The notes: generated by a model not told the origin, from the sequence alone. Positions 27,405-36,470 are shown, counted from the first letter of the stretch. The stretch: 64,000 nucleotides of DNA from Palsa-504 sp963795795 (GCA_963795795.1 CAWCJS010000009.1:124001-188000), one strand, 5' to 3'. Translations and numbers: made by a program.

Positions 27405-27984
27405 ATGAGGTCTGATGAGGCTGCCGATCGCACGCCCCCGAGCAGGCGCGCCGTACTGAAAGCGGCTGCGGCCGGAGGGGTCTTCGCGGTGCCGCTCATC
27501 GCGTCGTTCTCCATGGACGCCGCCGCGCAGGCCAGCCCGGATCACCACATCGCCTCGAACATGACCGTCTCGAACATGACCACCGTCTCGAACATGTTCT
27601 GCTCCAACCAGAACACCTTCGTTCCCACGGGCTACTTCTCCGCCCAGGTGGCCGGGTCGGGCGGGATCTTCCCGCTGTTCGGCTACGTCCTGATCGTTAT
27701 CCACGGCGGGCCGCGCGCGGAACTGGAGTACGACCTCGCAGTGCCGGGCCAGGTCGAGTTCCTCAGCTTCTCCGGTCCCGAACGGAGCGTTCAGTATCCA
27801 GAGTGCGGGCAAGCACGGGACGATCCCCGCAGCGCAGGTCACGTGCGCGAACAGAGATCACCTGCCGGACGCGGGCCTCGCGGCGCTGTTCGAGATGCTG
27901 GCGTCGGGCGAGACGACGGTATTCGTCGACCTGGTCGGCGGCCACGACCTGACCGGCACGATCACCTTCCTCCCGGTCGGCTGA
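27405..27984 (+). CDS. Tat-exported protein with SNM repeats, frameshifted
   Basis: The N-terminus has a twin-arginine signal (SRRAVLKAAAAGG, then a hydrophobic stretch and an AAAQA cleavage-like site). The mature part opens with three SNM repeats separated by two to five residues, then FCSNQNTFVPTGYF. At about 27775-27780 one extra base throws the frame; the better continuation, NGAFSIQSAGKHGTIPAAQ onward, lies one frame over and ends at TGA 27982-27984 with TITFLPVG. Corrected length is 192 residues. I do not recognise the family. GGGGAG precedes the ATG. It heads a strand-consistent pair with a GT2 enzyme; the Asn/Ser/Thr-rich start could be a modification target. Confidence 0.65.
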
Positions 27985-28027
27985 CCGGGCGCTGCTCGCG
28001 GGGTTCGGCTCCGGATTCCGGTTGGCC

Positions 28028-29125
28028 ATGCTGGTGTCGGCGGCCCTGATCGTCAGGGACGAGGAGAAGTTCCTCGAAGCGTGCCTGGGGTCGCTGGCGG
28101 GCCTGGCCGACGAGATCGTCGTCGTCGATACCGGGTCGACGGACCGGAGCAGGGACATCGCCAGGGACGCGGGAGCGCGGGTCTACGACCTGCCGTGGAC
28201 CGGCGACTTCTCCGCCGCTCGCAATCACGCGCTCGGCCTGGCCCGCGGCGAGTGGATCTTGTACATCGATGCGGACGAGCGGGTCGGCGAGGGTGACCGC
28301 GCCGCGGTGCGCTCGCAGCTACGCCGGCCTGGCTTTATCGGCTACCGGCTGCTGCTGCGGCCGCGGCCCGGCTTCTCCCCGTACTGGGAACTCCGCCTGT
28401 TCCGCAATGACCCGCGGATCCGCTTCCGCGGGATCATCCACGAGAACATCTGGCCCGCGGTCATCTCCTGCCAGGAGGCCGAGGGCGCCCTCATCGGCCT
28501 GGCCGAACTCTTCCTCGAGCACGACGGTTACGAGGGCGACCAGCACCATAAGCACCTGCGTAACCAGCCGATGCTCGAGCGATCGCTGGCCGAGGATCCG
28601 TCCCGGGTGTTCAGCTGGTGCCACCTGGCCAGCGTGCGCGAGGCCCTCGGCGACGCCGAGGGGGCGGAGGAGGCCTGGGGCGAGGCGATGCGCCTGGTCC
28701 GGGGGAAGGTGACCCGGCAGCCCGAGGACGCCCTGCCGTTCCTGCACCAGATCGAGCAGGGCCTGGCGGGCGGCGGCGACGTGACGGACCTGCTCGCCGA
28801 GGCGCTCGGGCTGTTCGGTTCCAACCTCCTGTTCGCGTGGCTGCGGGGCAGGGCCCTGATGGCGGGCGGGCGTTCCGCGGAGGCCATTGAAGTGTTCGAG
28901 GGGCTGGTCACCGCCGGGGCTACCGGGGACTTCGACAAAGCCTGGGCCTATGACCTGCGGATGTTCGGCGTGTTTGCCTACGAGATGCTCGCTGCGTGTC
29001 ATTTCAGCCTGGGCTCGTATGGCGAGGCGCTCCGCTACTACCGGCTGGCCGGCGAGTGCGACCCGGCGAAGCTGGAGTACCGGGTGAAGGCCGCGCTGTG
29101 CGCCCGGCTGGCCGCCACCGGCTGA
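28028..29125 (+). CDS. GT2 glycosyltransferase with TPR-like C-terminal half (SunS-like architecture)
   Basis: Residues 1-220 are a GT-A fold: SAALIVRDEEKFLEACL, DEIVVVDTGSTDRSRDIA, and the metal-binding DxD in WILYIDADERVG. Residues 230-365 are helical repeats such as LGSYGEALRYYRLAGECDP, typical of TPRs. This GT2-TPR pairing is shared with SunS, which glycosylates cysteines in a ribosomal peptide, and with other protein glycosyltransferases. ATG 28028 is preferred to TTG 28022. It follows the Tat-signal protein by 43 bases on the same strand, and a PqqD-like gene lies just beyond it, convergent. The acceptor is unknown. Confidence 0.85.
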   Translation: MLVSAALIVRDEEKFLEACLGSLAGLADEIVVVDTGSTDRSRDIARDAGARVYDLPWTGDFSAARNHALGLARGEWILYIDADERVGEGDRAAVRSQLRRPGFIGYRLLLRPRPGFSPYWELRLFRNDPRIRFRGIIHENIWPAVISCQEAEGALIGLAELFLEHDGYEGDQHHKHLRNQPMLERSLAEDPSRVFSWCHLASVREALGDAEGAEEAWGEAMRLVRGKVTRQPEDALPFLHQIEQGLAGGGDVTDLLAEALGLFGSNLLFAWLRGRALMAGGRSAEAIEVFEGLVTAGATGDFDKAWAYDLRMFGVFAYEMLAACHFSLGSYGEALRYYRLAGECDPAKLEYRVKAALCARLAATG

Positions 29126-29152
29126 GGAGCCCGGGCGTTACGGCGTTCGGCG

Positions 29153-29419
29153 CTATTGGGTTAGGCCCTCGGCGGCCAGGGTGGCCAGTGCCTCTTCGAC
29201 CTCTTGCACGGGGGGTTCGGCCAGCTCATAGGTCTGCGCGATCAGGTCGGCGATCTGGGCGGGCGTCAGCTCCCCATCGCACAGCTCGAGGATCAGGTTG
29301 GCAGTAGGGTTCAGGTAATGAACCCGGGCCCGGTCAGGCTGGTAGACGACGAAGCCGTCCTCCACCTCGTCGGTTTCTAGCCCGTCGCTCTTGCAAGGCC
29401 GTTGCTGCATGACGCACAT
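29153..29419 (-). CDS. PqqD-family protein (possible RiPP recognition element)
   Basis: An 88-residue free-standing PqqD domain: ETDEVEDGFVVYQPDRARVH, then YLNPTANLILELCDGELTPAQIADLI and a helical VQEVEEALATLAAEGL tail. PqqD-like winged-helix domains bind leader peptides of ribosomal peptides and hand them to modifying enzymes, though many actinobacterial copies sit with glycosyltransferases and have no proven partner. ATG 29419 or 29410 are both possible. Its promoter region is shared with the divergent GT4 gene, 51 bases away. The neighbouring GT2 and GT4 enzymes and the Tat protein are the natural candidates for partners. Confidence 0.85.
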   Translation of the reverse strand: MCVMQQRPCKSDGLETDEVEDGFVVYQPDRARVHYLNPTANLILELCDGELTPAQIADLIAQTYELAEPPVQEVEEALATLAAEGLTQ

Positions 29420-29470
29420 TGTCCCGAAGAAACCGCTGCCTGTCTGCGGCATCCGGCCGGACCGGCCGTG

Positions 29471-30712
29471 ATGACCGCCGACGGGAAGCCGGCGCTGCTG
29501 TTCCTCAGCCCCCTCATGCCCGCCGAGGGCGGCAACGGGCTCGCGATGCGGGCCGGCGCGGTGCTGGAGGCGCTGGCGACCCGGTACGAGATCCACCTGC
29601 TCGTCATTCCGCTCGCCGGGGCGGCCGCGGAACCAGGCCGGGCGGTGCGTAACTGGTGCGCGCGAGTCCTGGTGCACCCGGCCGACCGGCACGTCGACCC
29701 GCACTTCCGGCTGATCGCCGGGGTCCGGGACCCGCAGGAGCAGCTCAAGGCGCTCCTGGCGTACCCGCGCCCGTCGATATGCCGGTTCGCCACGTCCGCG
29801 TCGGTGCGGGAAGCCGCCGCCCTCGCGGCCGGACCCGCCTACCGGGTCGTGCACGTGCTGCGGCTGTACTTGGCCCCGTTCGCCGAGCCGTACCTGACCG
29901 CGCCGGCCCCGGACCGCCCAGCGTGCCATCTCGACCTCGACGACCACGAGGCGACCACCCGCAGGCGCATCGCCGGCCTGCTCCGGGAGAACGGCGACGA
30001 GGCCGCCGCCCGGGTAGAGGAATGGGAGGCCGACCGCTACGAAGCCCTGAGCGCCGCGCTGCTGCCCAAGTTCGACCGCGTCTACCTGGCCGCCCAGGCC
30101 GACCGCGACCTGGTCGCCGCCGCGTACCCAGAGGTGGACGTGAGGGTTCTCTCGAACGTGATCCGGCCGCCCGGGCCGCTAGCGCCGCCCCCGGCCGCGG
30201 AACCCTTCACCTTCCTGTTCGTCGGGAACTTCGACTACTACCCCAACAGCGACGCGGCCCGCTACTTCTGCGCTCAGGTCCTGCCGCTGCTGCGGGCGCG
30301 AACGCCGGGCCCGTTCCGCGTGCGTTTCGTCGGCGCCAGTCCGCCGCCTGCGGTGTGCGCGCTGGCGGGCGAAGCCGGGGTCACCGTGACTGGGCCGGTC
30401 GCCGACGTCACCCCGTGGTATGAGTCCGCGCACGCCGTGATCGTCCCGGTGCGGGCCGGCGGCGGGACGCGCATCAAGATCCTCGAGGCGTTCGCCCACG
30501 GACGGCCCGTCGTGTCGACCCCGGCTGGCGCCGAGGGGCTGGGCGTCGCCCCCGGCCGGCAGTTGCTGGTGGCCGGCTCCCCGGCGGATTTCGCGGCCGA
30601 CTGCGCTCGGCTGATGCGGGATCCGGACCTCGGCCGCGCGCTGGCAGACCGGGGCGCCTCGTTCGCCGCGCAGCGCGGACCCGGCCTGCTCCGGGAGTGC
30701 CTATCCGGGTGA
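29471..30712 (+). CDS. GT4-type glycosyltransferase
   Basis: A 413-residue GT-B enzyme. The N-domain begins LLFLSPLMPAEGGNGLAMRA, the C-domain has FLFVGNFDYYPNSDAARYF, VTVTGPVADVTPWYESAHAV and the nucleotide-sugar site GGTRIKILEAFAHGRPVVST with the Glu of the EX7E-type motif. LDLDDHEATTRRRIAGLL in the middle resembles the PEP-CTERM/exosortase-associated and stp-type transferases. ATG 29471 preceded by a GTG is a fair start. It is divergent from the PqqD-like gene. The acceptor cannot be told; by context it may extend a sugar placed by the GT2 enzyme. Confidence 0.85.
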   Translation: MTADGKPALLFLSPLMPAEGGNGLAMRAGAVLEALATRYEIHLLVIPLAGAAAEPGRAVRNWCARVLVHPADRHVDPHFRLIAGVRDPQEQLKALLAYPRPSICRFATSASVREAAALAAGPAYRVVHVLRLYLAPFAEPYLTAPAPDRPACHLDLDDHEATTRRRIAGLLRENGDEAAARVEEWEADRYEALSAALLPKFDRVYLAAQADRDLVAAAYPEVDVRVLSNVIRPPGPLAPPPAAEPFTFLFVGNFDYYPNSDAARYFCAQVLPLLRARTPGPFRVRFVGASPPPAVCALAGEAGVTVTGPVADVTPWYESAHAVIVPVRAGGGTRIKILEAFAHGRPVVSTPAGAEGLGVAPGRQLLVAGSPADFAADCARLMRDPDLGRALADRGASFAAQRGPGLLRECLSG

Positions 30713-30826
30713 GCGGCGGCCTCGTTCTGCTCTGGCCACGGCGTTACCGGAGGTGCGCTCGGACGGCCCAGGCCTGCCTGCAGTGGGGGGTCGGGGTCCT
30801 GGGTATGGCGACGCGCCCCGGCCGCC

Positions 30827-31657
30827 TTATGCGTCCCGGCGGTCCAGCAGCGTCCAGGCGATGGCGTACACGATGGCGACGAACAGGCACATCACGCCGA
30901 AGCCGGGCCAGGGCTGGAGGGTGTGGGCGGAGTGGTGGACGCTAGCGAGCTGGCCCCCGGCCTGGGTCGGCCAGAACTCGGTGACCGGGTTCCGCCACGA
31001 GTCCGGCAGCGCCTGGGCGATCCCGGGGAGGACGAACAGGACGGCGATCAGGCTGGCGATGGCGGCGGCCGGGTGCCGGAGCAAGGCCCCCGTGGCGACG
31101 CTGAGCACCGCCAGGGCGGTCAGGGCCAGCCCCGCTCCCACCACCGCCCGGGCTACCCCGGGATCGCCGAGCGCCGCGTGCGGGGCATGGCCGCTGATGA
31201 GGGCCTGGCCGACGAAGAACGCGGCGAAGCTGGTGACCTCGCCCACGACGAAGGTCACCACGGCGAAGACCAGCGCCTTGGCGGCCAGTACCCGGCCTCG
31301 CTTCGGGACGGCGATCAGGCTGGTGCGGATCATCCCGGAGGAGTACTCGGAGCTGATGCAGAGCACCCCGAGCACGGCGATGGCCAGCGTGGCGATGCCG
31401 ATCCCATCCAGGCTGACCGCGGTCGGGTCCCAGCTCAGCTTGCCGGAGACGCTGCTCCTGGCGTAGCCGTGGGCGGTGGCCGCGCTGATGAGGGCCCCCA
31501 GGCCGACGCCGAGCACGACGGTCACGGTCAGCGCCCAGAAAGTCGACCGGACCGAACGGAGCTTGGTCCACTCCGAGCGCAGCACGTCGCCGAAGGTGGC
31601 TGCACGGAAGGCCGCCCGGTGGTCCGGGCCGGTGCGGGTGATCGTGGCGTCGGTCAT
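30827..31657 (-). CDS. ABC transporter permease (ABC-2 type)
   Basis: A 276-residue integral membrane protein of the ABC-2 group. It begins with FGDVLRSEWTKLRSVRSTFWAL, the cytoplasmic stretch typical of actinobacterial permeases, and has six membrane helices, with EYSSGMIRTSLIAVPKRGRVLAAK as the conserved coupling region. ATG 31657 overlaps the stop of the ATPase gene as ATGA, so both subunits are made together. With a MerR-type regulator in the same operon it is most likely a drug or peptide exporter. The last residues YAIAWTLLDRRDA end normally. Confidence 0.92.
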   Translation of the reverse strand: MTDATITRTGPDHRAAFRAATFGDVLRSEWTKLRSVRSTFWALTVTVVLGVGLGALISAATAHGYARSSVSGKLSWDPTAVSLDGIGIATLAIAVLGVLCISSEYSSGMIRTSLIAVPKRGRVLAAKALVFAVVTFVVGEVTSFAAFFVGQALISGHAPHAALGDPGVARAVVGAGLALTALAVLSVATGALLRHPAAAIASLIAVLFVLPGIAQALPDSWRNPVTEFWPTQAGGQLASVHHSAHTLQPWPGFGVMCLFVAIVYAIAWTLLDRRDA

Positions 31658-32571
31658 CGGGTCGCCCCCGCCGCCTGGTACTCCACGCTGTCCCGGGTCA
31701 GTTCCATGAACGCCTCCTCCAGCGAGGCCCGGACGGGGATGAGCTCGGACAGGGTGATGCCATGGGCGGCGGCCAGCCGTCCCACCTCGGCGCTGTCCAT
31801 CCCGGTGATCTCGATGACGTCGGGGTCGGTCCCGGCCCGGACGGTGGCGCCGGCCTCGCGGCAGCGGGCGGCCAGCTCGGCCGCCTGAGGGCTGCGGACG
31901 TGTACCGACTGCTGGGAACTGGACCGCACGAACTCGTCCACGCTGGTATCGGCGATCAGCCGGCCCTTGCCGATCACCAGCAGGTGGTCGGCGGTCAGCG
32001 CCATCTCGCTCATCAGGTGGCTGGAGACCAGCACGGTGCGGCCCTCGGCGGCGAGGGCCCGCATGAGAGTACGGACCCAGTGGATGCCGTCGGGGTCGAG
32101 GCCGTTCACCGGTTCGTCGAAGATGAGCACGGCCGGGTCCCCGAGGAGCGCCGAGGCGATGCCGAGCCGCTGGCTCATGCCCAGCGAGAAGCCCTTCGCC
32201 CGGCGCCTGGCCACGTCCTCGAGACCGACGGTGCGGAGCACCTCGTCCACCCGGCTGCGGGGGATGCCGTTGCTCTGGGCCAGGCATAGCAGGTGGTCGC
32301 GGGCCCGGCGGCCGCCGTGCAGCGCCTTGGCGTCGAGGAGGGCGCCCACCTCGCGCATGGGCGCCGGCAGGTCGCGGTAGCTGCGGCCGGCTACGGTGAC
32401 CGAGCCCTGCGTCGGCGCGTCGAGGCCCAGGATCATCCGCATGGTGGTGGTTTTCCCGGCGCCGTTCGGGCCGAGGAAGCCGGTGACCATGCCGGACCGG
32501 ATGGAGAACGAGAGGTCGTTGACGGCCATGGTGGAGCCGTAGCGCTTGACCAGGCCGTGGGCTTCGATCAT
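31654..32571 (-). CDS. ABC transporter ATP-binding protein
   Basis: The 305-residue ATPase has Walker A GPNGAGKTTTMRMIL, a Q-loop region, the signature FSLGMSQRLGIASAL, Walker B VLIFDEPVNGLDP and the H-loop SSHLMSEM. The C-terminal 80 residues are the extension found in CcmA/DrrA-type exporters. Start ATG 32571 overlaps the MerR gene's stop and its own stop overlaps the permease start, making a three-gene operon with four-base overlaps throughout. It drives the permease encoded downstream. Confidence 0.95.
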   Translation of the reverse strand: MIEAHGLVKRYGSTMAVNDLSFSIRSGMVTGFLGPNGAGKTTTMRMILGLDAPTQGSVTVAGRSYRDLPAPMREVGALLDAKALHGGRRARDHLLCLAQSNGIPRSRVDEVLRTVGLEDVARRRAKGFSLGMSQRLGIASALLGDPAVLIFDEPVNGLDPDGIHWVRTLMRALAAEGRTVLVSSHLMSEMALTADHLLVIGKGRLIADTSVDEFVRSSSQQSVHVRSPQAAELAARCREAGATVRAGTDPDVIEITGMDSAEVGRLAAAHGITLSELIPVRASLEEAFMELTRDSVEYQAAGATR

Positions 32572-33461
32572 CGCTCTACGACAAACGGGACGGCGAGGTC
32601 GCAGTAGTCGTCGGGGACGGTCGCCGCGGTCATGCCTGGGGTCGCGAGATAGGTGGTGCGGATGCCGAGGTCTTCGTCCGTGAGGGCAAGACGCGGCTCG
32701 GGCTCATCCGCGTGCTCCCGCTCCTGCTCCTGCACCCAGGCTCCCAGCGACTCGAAAGCGAGCTGCCAGTGGTGCACCGCCGCTGCTTGAGACCCACCAC
32801 CCCAACCTGGCAGCGTGGCGAACGCCTCCGTATGCGCCGGCTCGGTTCGCAACGTCAGCTCGGGATAACGGTCCGCGAGGGCAGCCGCCTCTGCCGGGGG
32901 AACCGGCCTGCACCATTCGATCAGACCGTCGCTGTCAGCGCTCGGGTGGCTCCACCAGATGCAGAAGGACGCGCCTGCCCGGCCTTCCATCAACGGGAGC
33001 GGGCGCTTGCGCCAGATCCCGATGAACTCCTTGCCGAACGCCCATTGCCCCTGCTCGCTGACCTCGCGCTTCAAGCAGAGCAGGCTCCGCTCGGGTATCT
33101 CCCGGGTAGCGACTTCGTACATGACAGGTCTCTTTCCGCTCAATCGGCTGACGAGGTAGTCGGCTAGCTCGCGCCGCGCGTCGTGTGCCGCTTCGGCGTC
33201 GCGCCAGTGCTCGGCGATACGCGCCGCCGCATCGGCCGGATCGCACGCGAGCAGCTCCTTGACCGCCGCGAGCGGCAGCTGCAACTGGCGCAGCATCACG
33301 ACCAGGCGCGCGTCGTCGAGCTGCGCTGTGTCGTAGTAGCGATAGCCGCTTGCTTGGTCGACGCGCGCGGGCACCAGTACCCCGCGTTCGTCGTAGAGGC
33401 GGAGTGCCTTCAGCGAAAGGCGGGATCGTCGTGCGAACTCCCCGATGCTGATCTCTTTCAC
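32568..33461 (-). CDS. MerR-family regulator with GyrI-like effector domain
   Basis: Residues 1-75 are a MerR winged helix (ISIGEFARRSRLSLKALRLYD, then SGYRYYDTAQLDDARLVVML); residues 110-290 are a GyrI-like small-molecule domain of the BmrR/TipA type. Such proteins sense amphipathic drugs and activate efflux genes. It is the first gene of an operon with an ABC exporter, which it presumably controls along with itself. GTG 33461 is preceded by GAGGGAG. A dyad in an over-long promoter spacer just upstream is consistent with MerR-type activation. Confidence 0.92.
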   Translation of the reverse strand: MKEISIGEFARRSRLSLKALRLYDERGVLVPARVDQASGYRYYDTAQLDDARLVVMLRQLQLPLAAVKELLACDPADAAARIAEHWRDAEAAHDARRELADYLVSRLSGKRPVMYEVATREIPERSLLCLKREVSEQGQWAFGKEFIGIWRKRPLPLMEGRAGASFCIWWSHPSADSDGLIEWCRPVPPAEAAALADRYPELTLRTEPAHTEAFATLPGWGGGSQAAAVHHWQLAFESLGAWVQEQEREHADEPEPRLALTDEDLGIRTTYLATPGMTAATVPDDYCDLAVPFVVER

Positions 33462-33503
33462 GCTGACTCCCTCGTCGCCGGGCCGATCCGACCCGGCAAG
33501 ATG

Positions 33504-33534
33504 AGTGTGCGGGCTCCCCCAAGGTGAGAGTCAA
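33504..33534 (-). promoter_or_regulatory. Candidate MerR-type promoter/operator of the ABC operon
   Basis: On the minus strand a TTGACT -35 (33529-33534) is followed by an imperfect dyad reading CTCTCACCTTGGGGGAG within 33514-33530, and 19 bases below the -35 a weak -10 (CACACT, 33504-33509). A 19-base spacer with a central dyad is the hallmark of MerR-activated promoters. The -10 is weak, so confidence is moderate. Confidence 0.45.
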
Positions 33535-33738
33535 GGCGGCCCACCGCCAGCCATCTCCCGGCAGCAGACGGGTTCTGCAATGGCGGGAACGCTCCGCGCC
33601 CAGCGACCTTCCGGGACGCTCAACTCACGCTCAGCGGCGGCGAGAGAGACGATAAGGTGCGGCCTGCCGTAACGATGCGGTAACGGCCGATCTCTAACGT
33701 GGCCTTGAGAGCAATACATGCAAGGAGGCATCAGGGCT

Positions 33739-34179
33739 ATGAACGAATTCACGATCGTCACCACCATCGGCCGGCCCGTCGATGAGGTATTCGCCGTCAT
33801 CCGGGACGTGGCCCGGACTCCGGTGTGGACGCCGGGACTGACCGAGGCCCGCCAGACTAGCGAAGGACCGCTCGAGCCTGGCACCACGCTCGTCTACCGC
33901 GGGACGTTTCTCGGGCGGAGCTATGAGTCACCCGCGGTCTGTACCGCCCTGAGTGAGAACAAGCAGTTCGCGACCAAGAGTACGGCCGGGCCGGTCTACA
34001 TCGAGATCGATACCACGGTGGACCCGGTGCCGGCGGGTACCCAGGTGACGAGCTTCTACCGGGGCGAGAGCCGCGGCTTCTTCAAGCTGGCCGAGCCTCT
34101 CGTGGTCCGGCTGACTAAGAAGCACTTCGAGACCGCCGCGGACAACCTGCGCGCGCTCCTGGAAGACCACGCGCTCTGA
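33739..34179 (+). CDS. SRPBCC (START-like) family protein
   Basis: A 146-residue helix-grip protein: FTIVTTIGRPVDEVFAVIRD opens the beta-alpha pattern and FKLAEPLVVRLTKKHFETAADNLRALLE is the long C-terminal helix. The family binds hydrophobic ligands in a central cavity and includes polyketide cyclases and coenzyme Q-binding proteins; nothing points to a ligand. ATG 33739 is supported by AAGGAGG at 33721-33727; ATG 33718 lies upstream of that site and is unlikely. Divergent from the MerR operon. Confidence 0.85.
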   Translation: MNEFTIVTTIGRPVDEVFAVIRDVARTPVWTPGLTEARQTSEGPLEPGTTLVYRGTFLGRSYESPAVCTALSENKQFATKSTAGPVYIEIDTTVDPVPAGTQVTSFYRGESRGFFKLAEPLVVRLTKKHFETAADNLRALLEDHAL

Positions 34180-34188
34180 CCGGTCCCT

Positions 34189-34914
34189 TCAGGAGTTGAA
34201 CAGTTTCCAGTGCCCTTCGGAGACGACCTCAACGGTGCCGTTGATCACTTTGACGGCCGTCTCATCGTCTATCGCGTACGTCGGCACCGGTAGCCGACTG
34301 GCCCATTTCTCAGCGTTCGCCACGTCGTGGTGATCGTCGTATTCCACGTGCGGAATGATCGCAAAATCAACCAGTCCCACTCCCTCAGCCATGACCAAGG
34401 TCATGGTGATTTCTTCGTCGGGCCTGACGAACACGATGTCTTCGGACGAGAGCCTTTCCCCGCTGCATCTGGGCGGATCAAAATATGTCTCGCCGAACAT
34501 CGAGGCCATCGCGATGCTCCCGGCGCTCACCCCCACGTACACCGTCTCGGGCAAGGCCGGCAAGAGATCGGCGAGTCCCGAATGCTTCATCCAGTAGGAC
34601 AGGAACACCGGATCGCCGCCCCACACCAGCAGGGCGTCGCAATCCCGGACCGCTGCGGCCCAAACTTCCTTATCGATGCTGGGCAACGCAGTGAGCTCTA
34701 GTACTCCCACCGACTTCCAGCCCAGATCGCACAACGGGCTCTTGGCGTGTCCGGAGATCGCCTGGAATGCCTGGCCAGGACCGTCAGGGAAGGGGTAGAT
34801 CGCGGTGGGAACGAACAGGGCGCTGGACTCGGCAACCGGCTTGCCCAGCAAGTCGACAAGCACGTCGTAGATGCTCGGGTTACTGATGCCTGAGGACGTG
34901 AGCAGAAGCTTCAT
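34189..34914 (-). CDS. Peptidase E-like protein (S51, type 1 glutamine amidotransferase-like)
   Basis: The 241-residue protein matches the peptidase S51 family: nucleophile elbow VYVGVSAGSIAMAS with the catalytic Ser, an upstream LLVWGGDPVFLSYWM strand-turn, and IIPHVEYDDHHD with a candidate His. S51 enzymes such as PepE cut Asp-X dipeptides; other family members act on cyanophycin fragments. No aspartate-specific partner is nearby. ATG 34914 has GGAGGG immediately upstream. Its lower GC and codon choice stand out slightly from the neighbours. It converges closely with the SRPBCC gene. Confidence 0.8.
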   Translation of the reverse strand: MKLLLTSSGISNPSIYDVLVDLLGKPVAESSALFVPTAIYPFPDGPGQAFQAISGHAKSPLCDLGWKSVGVLELTALPSIDKEVWAAAVRDCDALLVWGGDPVFLSYWMKHSGLADLLPALPETVYVGVSAGSIAMASMFGETYFDPPRCSGERLSSEDIVFVRPDEEITMTLVMAEGVGLVDFAIIPHVEYDDHHDVANAEKWASRLPVPTYAIDDETAVKVINGTVEVVSEGHWKLFNS

Positions 34915-35181
34915 GAAAACCCTCCCGTCCAGGACCGCCGCACGACGGCCGTGACGTTCTCGTTTGCGGTCACCTCAGCGATCCTCCAGGCAGGCCGGTG
35001 CCAGGGGACTAGCTAGCGGCCGCTTGTCGATGTCATCATCCCTCACCGCCACCACCCGTTCGCGAGCACAGAACAACGCTGGGCTCGGGCACGCCCGGGA
35101 CTGGTCCATGATCAGCCCGGCTCTACAACTCGATGAGCGATTACGAGCGACTGGCCGACGCGCTCTGAGAAGATCTCACCT

Positions 35182-36327
35182 ATGTCCGCAGAGATTCCGG
35201 CCGAAGCGCTCCAGCTGCGATCGCTGGTGAGAGCCGATCAGACCCTTGAGCTGTTCCTGGAGATGGTCCCGGTGTCAGAGCCGGGGCCTGACGAGGTGGT
35301 CATCAGGGTTGAAGCAGCACCGCTCAACCCGTCAGACATGGGCCTGCTCTTCGGCGGGGCCGATATGGCTGCCGCAGTGGCTAGCGGATCTGCTGAGCGC
35401 CCAGTCATCATCGCGCCCATCCCCGATGCCGCCATGCGCGGCCTCGGCGCCCGGGTAGGAACGCCCCTGCCGGTTGGCAACGAGGGCGCGGGCACGGTCG
35501 TGGCGGCGGGCGAGTCTGCGGCCGCGCAGACTCTGCTGGGCAAGGTCGTCGCTGCGGCGGGCGGCGGAATGTACTCGCAGTATCGGTCGGTCAACGTCGC
35601 GCTATGCCTGGAGCTGCCGGCCGGAGCGACGGCGATCCAAGGCGCAGCCTCGTTCGTGAACCCGATGACGGTGCTCGGCATGGTCGAGACCATGCGGATG
35701 GAGAATCACAGCGCGCTGGTGCACACGGCCGCGGCCTCCAATCTTGGCCAGATGCTCAATCGGCTCTGCATCGAGCAGCAGATTCCGCTCGTGAACATCG
35801 TGCGTAAGCCAGACCAGGAAGGGATGCTCCGCGCGGCTGGCGCCGTCTACGTCTGCAATTCGACGTCCACCGACTTCATGGCCGAGCTGATCGACGCGCT
35901 CAAGGCAACCGGCGCCACGCTTGCCTTCGACGCCATCGGGGGCGGCCGGCTGGCGAGCCAGATCCTGACGGGCATGGAAGCCGCCGCTAACGCCGCCGCG
36001 GGCGGCTACAGCAGGTACGGGTCGGCTGTGCACAAGCAGGTCTATATTTACGGATCGCTTGACCGCGGCCCGACCGACCTGACCCGCACCTACGGCATGG
36101 CCTGGGGCATCGGCGGGTGGCTGCTGACGCCGTTCCTTCAGAAGGTCGGCCTGGCGCGGGTTGCGCAGCTGCGTGACCAGGTCGCTGCCGGTCTTACGAC
36201 TACTTTCGCCAGCAGCTACACACAGCAGGTATCACTCCCCGGCGCGCTCACTCTCGAAGCGATCGCCGATTACGGCCGGCAGGCGACTGGCTCGAAATAC
36301 GTCATTACCCCGGGCCGCGCCGCCTAG
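35182..36327 (+). CDS. Zinc-binding/MDR-superfamily oxidoreductase
   Basis: A 381-residue medium-chain dehydrogenase-like protein. The N-terminal GroES-type domain has PDEVVIRVEAAPLNPSDMGL and VGNEGAGTVVAAG; the Rossmann domain follows with ALVHTAAASNLGQMLNRLC in place of a strict GxGxxG. Catalytic-zinc cysteines are absent, so it belongs to the quinone-oxidoreductase/enoyl-reductase branch without zinc, using NAD(P)H. No operon partner is evident. The 267 bases upstream have no clear gene. Confidence 0.82.
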   Translation: MSAEIPAEALQLRSLVRADQTLELFLEMVPVSEPGPDEVVIRVEAAPLNPSDMGLLFGGADMAAAVASGSAERPVIIAPIPDAAMRGLGARVGTPLPVGNEGAGTVVAAGESAAAQTLLGKVVAAAGGGMYSQYRSVNVALCLELPAGATAIQGAASFVNPMTVLGMVETMRMENHSALVHTAAASNLGQMLNRLCIEQQIPLVNIVRKPDQEGMLRAAGAVYVCNSTSTDFMAELIDALKATGATLAFDAIGGGRLASQILTGMEAAANAAAGGYSRYGSAVHKQVYIYGSLDRGPTDLTRTYGMAWGIGGWLLTPFLQKVGLARVAQLRDQVAAGLTTTFASSYTQQVSLPGALTLEAIADYGRQATGSKYVITPGRAA

Positions 36328-36470
36328 CCCGCCATAGCTCGTCGTCATCCAGCGTCACGCACTTGACCTACCAGGGTCACCAGATAACGCAGCAGGGACA
36401 GCGTGACCAAGGCCCAGGCCGTAATACGCCTGGGCGGCTGCAGGCAGAGCAGACGAGCCGGGCAGCGGCG

